A stretch of 64,000 bases of DNA from Shimia ponticola. GTDB taxonomy: Bacteria > Pseudomonadota > Alphaproteobacteria > Rhodobacterales > Rhodobacteraceae. The translations under genes and the position numbers were made by a program. The stretch is from assembly GCF_007995215.1 (NCBI RefSeq), contig NZ_VCDK01000005.1, positions 248,001 to 312,000 of the forward strand. Reading direction: 5' to 3'. Positions 62,022-64,000 of the stretch are shown piece after piece; position 1 is the stretch's first letter; every line of letters begins with the position of its first letter. The notes beneath the pieces are model-generated. The model was not told where the DNA came from. It saw only the letters and a program-made list of their open reading frames with translations, and searched no databases.

Positions 62022-62618
62022 CTAGCGCAAACTGACGCCGGCGTCGGCCATCCCGGCCTGCGCCGCGTCCAACGATCCGTTGAGATCAATGCCTCGGCAC
62101 AGTGCCTGATCAACGGTCACGTCAAAGCCCAGCTTGGCCGCATCCACGGCGGAGTAGTTCACGCAGAAATCCAGCGCGAGCCCGACACATGTGATGGACG
62201 TGATCCCACGCGTGCGCAGATAACCTTCGAGCCCGGTGGGCGTCGTGTGGTCATTTTCAAAGAACGCCGAATAGCTGTCGATCGAGGGGTTATAGCCTTT
62301 GCGTACGATCATATCGGCGCGGTCTGTGTTTAGCCCCGCGTGGAATTTCGCCCCTTCCGAGCCCTGGATGCAATGATCCGGCCAAAGCACCTGTGGGCCA
62401 TATGGCATTTCGATCATTTCCAGCGGCGCCTTGCCTTCATGGGAAGACGCAAAAGAAGAGTGGCCTGCCGGGTGCCAGTCCTGGGTCAGGATCACTGCGT
62501 CGAACCCGGCCATCGCGGCGTTGATACCTTCGACGATGTCATTTCCACCGGGCACTTCAAGCGCGCCACCGGGGCAGAAATCATTCTGGACGTCGATGAC
62601 AATCAGGGCGTTGGACAT
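62022..62618 (-). CDS. pncA: Nicotinamidase
   Basis: A 198-residue cysteine hydrolase converting nicotinamide to nicotinate. The catalytic Asp is in VIDVQNDFCPGG, metal ligands in TQDWHPAGHSSFAS, the catalytic Lys in VRKGYNPSIDSYSAF and the nucleophile Cys in GLALDFCVNYSA. All motifs are intact. ATG at 62618 with AGGAG upstream. It pairs functionally with pncB for NAD salvage. Confidence 0.95.
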   Translation of the reverse strand: MSNALIVIDVQNDFCPGGALEVPGGNDIVEGINAAMAGFDAVILTQDWHPAGHSSFASSHEGKAPLEMIEMPYGPQVLWPDHCIQGSEGAKFHAGLNTDRADMIVRKGYNPSIDSYSAFFENDHTTPTGLEGYLRTRGITSITCVGLALDFCVNYSAVDAAKLGFDVTVDQALCRGIDLNGSLDAAQAGMADAGVSLR

Positions 62619-62724
62619 GTCAGTTCTCCTTTGTCTATCGGCTACGCCTTGTTCTGCATTCGGTCAATCGGCGTGGCATTTGGTGATCTTGCCTTGCACA
62701 TCGGCTCTGCGTATCAGCCGCGCC

Positions 62725-63603
62725 ATGTATACGATCGCTGCGCTCTACCACTTTACACCCTTCTCCGACCCGGATGCGTTGCGTCCTGCGTTACGCGAAA
62801 CCTGCGAAGCGCACGGGGTGACAGGCACCCTGTTGCTTGCGCCAGAGGGGATCAATGGCACCATTGCGGGTACGCGCAATGGGATTGATGCGGCTCTTGG
62901 GGCCATCAAATCACTGCCAGGCTGCGCGGATCTGGAGTGGAAGGAAAGCACAGCGGATCATCCGCCCTTCAAGAAACTTAAAGTGCGCCTGAAACGCGAG
63001 ATCGTGACGATGGGCCAGCCACAGGTGCGCCCACGTGAGGGAACAGGGCACTATGTCGAGCCCGCTGATTGGAACGAGTTGATCCAGTCGCCGGATGTGG
63101 TGACCATCGACACCCGCAATGACTATGAGGTTGCGATTGGCACCTTCGAGGGCGCGATAGATCCGGAAACCAAAAGCTTTGGTGAGTTTCCCGAATGGTG
63201 GCAAGCCAACAAACACAAGTTCCACAACAAGCGCGTCGCCATGTTCTGCACCGGAGGAATCCGCTGTGAGAAATCCACCAATTATCTGTTGGGTGAGGGT
63301 GTCGAAGAGGTCTACCACCTCAAAGGTGGCATCCTGAAATACCTCGAAGAGGTGCCGGCGGAAGACAGCACGTGGAACGGAGCCTGTTTTGTCTTTGACC
63401 GCCGCGTCAGCGTGACCCACGGGCTCGAAGAAGGTCCGCATATCCTGTGCCACGCGTGCCGCCGTCCGCTGGAGCCGTCCGACACAAAACGTCCTGAATA
63501 TGAGGCGGGCGTTCAGTGCCATCAATGTGTTGATGAATACACCGCCGAGGACCGGGACCGGTTCCGGATGCGCCAAATGCAATTGCTCGCCGCCGAGGGC
63601 TAA
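62725..63603 (+). CDS. trhO: tRNA uridine(34) hydroxylase, rhodanese-like (TrhO/YceA family)
   Basis: A 292-residue enzyme that makes 5-hydroxyuridine at tRNA wobble position 34. An N-terminal acylphosphatase-like domain (LLLAPEGINGTIAGT) precedes the rhodanese domain with the active-site loop MFCTGGIRCEKST. The C-terminal zinc-type cysteines are CHACRRPLEPSD and QCHQCVDEYT. ATG at 62725; the long open frame upstream is not conserved in type. Divergent from pncA. Confidence 0.94.
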   Translation: MYTIAALYHFTPFSDPDALRPALRETCEAHGVTGTLLLAPEGINGTIAGTRNGIDAALGAIKSLPGCADLEWKESTADHPPFKKLKVRLKREIVTMGQPQVRPREGTGHYVEPADWNELIQSPDVVTIDTRNDYEVAIGTFEGAIDPETKSFGEFPEWWQANKHKFHNKRVAMFCTGGIRCEKSTNYLLGEGVEEVYHLKGGILKYLEEVPAEDSTWNGACFVFDRRVSVTHGLEEGPHILCHACRRPLEPSDTKRPEYEAGVQCHQCVDEYTAEDRDRFRMRQMQLLAAEG

Positions 63604-63677
63604 CCAGATTTCCCTTGGGGAAGACGTGCACGCGTGGGTAGTGTTGGCCAAGTTCCATCACAGCCAATTTCAGACCT

Positions 63678-64000
63678 ATGCGCATCGTCAGACGAGATAT
63701 TGAAAACCCGCCCCCGTCTTTGGGAAGCAGTGGCCTTCAACGCTTGCGGTCCGAGTTTCTGGAATTCTACGCTCTTCAGGACAAAGAACGCGCGCAAACG
63801 ACCCCTCCGACCGGGCCACTGGGCAAAGAGCATTACGAAGATGTCATGCCGCCGCTCATCGACCTCTTCCATGGGAAATGCGCGTTTTGCGAGCAGGCGA
63901 ACCTGCCGCTCGAACCGTATCAGTTTCGCCCGCCTGCTTTTGCTCAGACCATGCGCGACGGCGATGAAATGGTCTGGCTGAATTTCAGCTGGCTCGCCCA
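63678..64000 (+). CDS. HNH-endonuclease-like protein, TIGR02646/PtuB-like (3'-truncated by window)
   Basis: A frame open to the window end, 107 codons visible. The start MRIVRRDIENPPPSL and the block LIDLFHGKCAFCEQANLPLE resemble the TIGR02646 / PtuB family of HNH nucleases (LFxGKCAYCE), which appears in Septu and retron defence systems. Relatives usually continue with EHFRPK; here the matching place reads YQFRPP, so the first HNH His may be missing. No Shine-Dalgarno is obvious. A partner ATPase, if any, would lie beyond the window. Confidence 0.55.
   Translation, partial: MRIVRRDIENPPPSLGSSGLQRLRSEFLEFYALQDKERAQTTPPTGPLGKEHYEDVMPPLIDLFHGKCAFCEQANLPLEPYQFRPPAFAQTMRDGDEMVWLNFSWLA

Noticed and set aside
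1-64000. CRISPR arrays, rRNA or transposase genes
   Set aside because: No direct-repeat/spacer pattern, rRNA signature or transposase motif was seen in the window.

Overview
The window is one contiguous stretch of an alphaproteobacterial chromosome. Gene families, gene order and GC-rich codon use point to the Roseobacter group of the Rhodobacteraceae. Pointers include DnaE2, Hint/choice-of-anchor-L surface proteins, an RTX-type protein, an IalB-family protein, a serB/serC-serA cluster, and terminators followed by the 'CTATGTTTC...AATACTC' repeat. The genus cannot be fixed from the sequence alone. I saw no rRNA or tRNA gene, insertion sequence, integrase, prophage or CRISPR array.

Layout. 0-2.1 kb: 3' part of error-prone polymerase dnaE2, whose C-terminus looks eroded. 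2.4-8.3 kb (minus strand): lytic transglycosylase, RNase R, then a tightly overlapped DUF2064-GNAT-dapE group. 8.5-15.4 kb: two large Hint/choice-of-anchor-L proteins, a Hint-like partner lacking the catalytic Cys, an ionotropic-glutamate-receptor-like channel, and dapD. 15.5-20.6 kb: LOG-family protein, a DUF883/holin-like pair, a DUF2779 dual nuclease, rlmN and an IalB-family protein. 20.8-25.7 kb: asparaginase and the serine pathway (serB convergent with asparaginase; serC and serA downstream of a structured leader). 25.8-32.4 kb: beta-helix membrane protein, ilvD, three uncharacterised genes and a LysR regulator. 32.4-39.8 kb: pbpC coupled to a giant alpha-2-macroglobulin. 40.1-43.4 kb: four mutually overlapping genes for exported proteins, one a trypsin-fold protease. 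43.6-50.9 kb: metallophosphoesterase, yaaA, recQ, yggT, thioesterase, MFS transporter and the murein endopeptidase mepA. 51.1-54.4 kb: a candidate preQ1-I riboswitch with a queuosine-precursor transporter, a possible small ORF or sRNA ending in a strong terminator, and pnp. 54.4-64 kb: small lipoproteins, an L,D-transpeptidase, 1-Cys peroxiredoxin, aldehyde dehydrogenase, an RTX-type protein, pncB and pncA (NAD salvage), trhO, and the start of an HNH-like gene cut by the window end.

How the genes work together. Cell-wall work recurs: a lytic transglycosylase, PbpC, MepA, an L,D-transpeptidase, and DapD and DapE supplying diaminopimelate. RNA metabolism is also well represented (RNase R, PNPase, RlmN, TrhO, queuosine salvage). 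The least explained parts, and the best candidates for new biology, are four: the exported-protein/protease module at 40.1-43.4 kb beside the alpha-2-macroglobulin; the Hint protein trio with one inactivated member; the glutamate-receptor-like channel with a non-canonical pore; and the small transcript at about 51.8-52.0 kb, which carries a 13-nt perfect complement to the 16S rRNA 3' end. Functions are assigned from recognised sequence motifs; no database search was possible.
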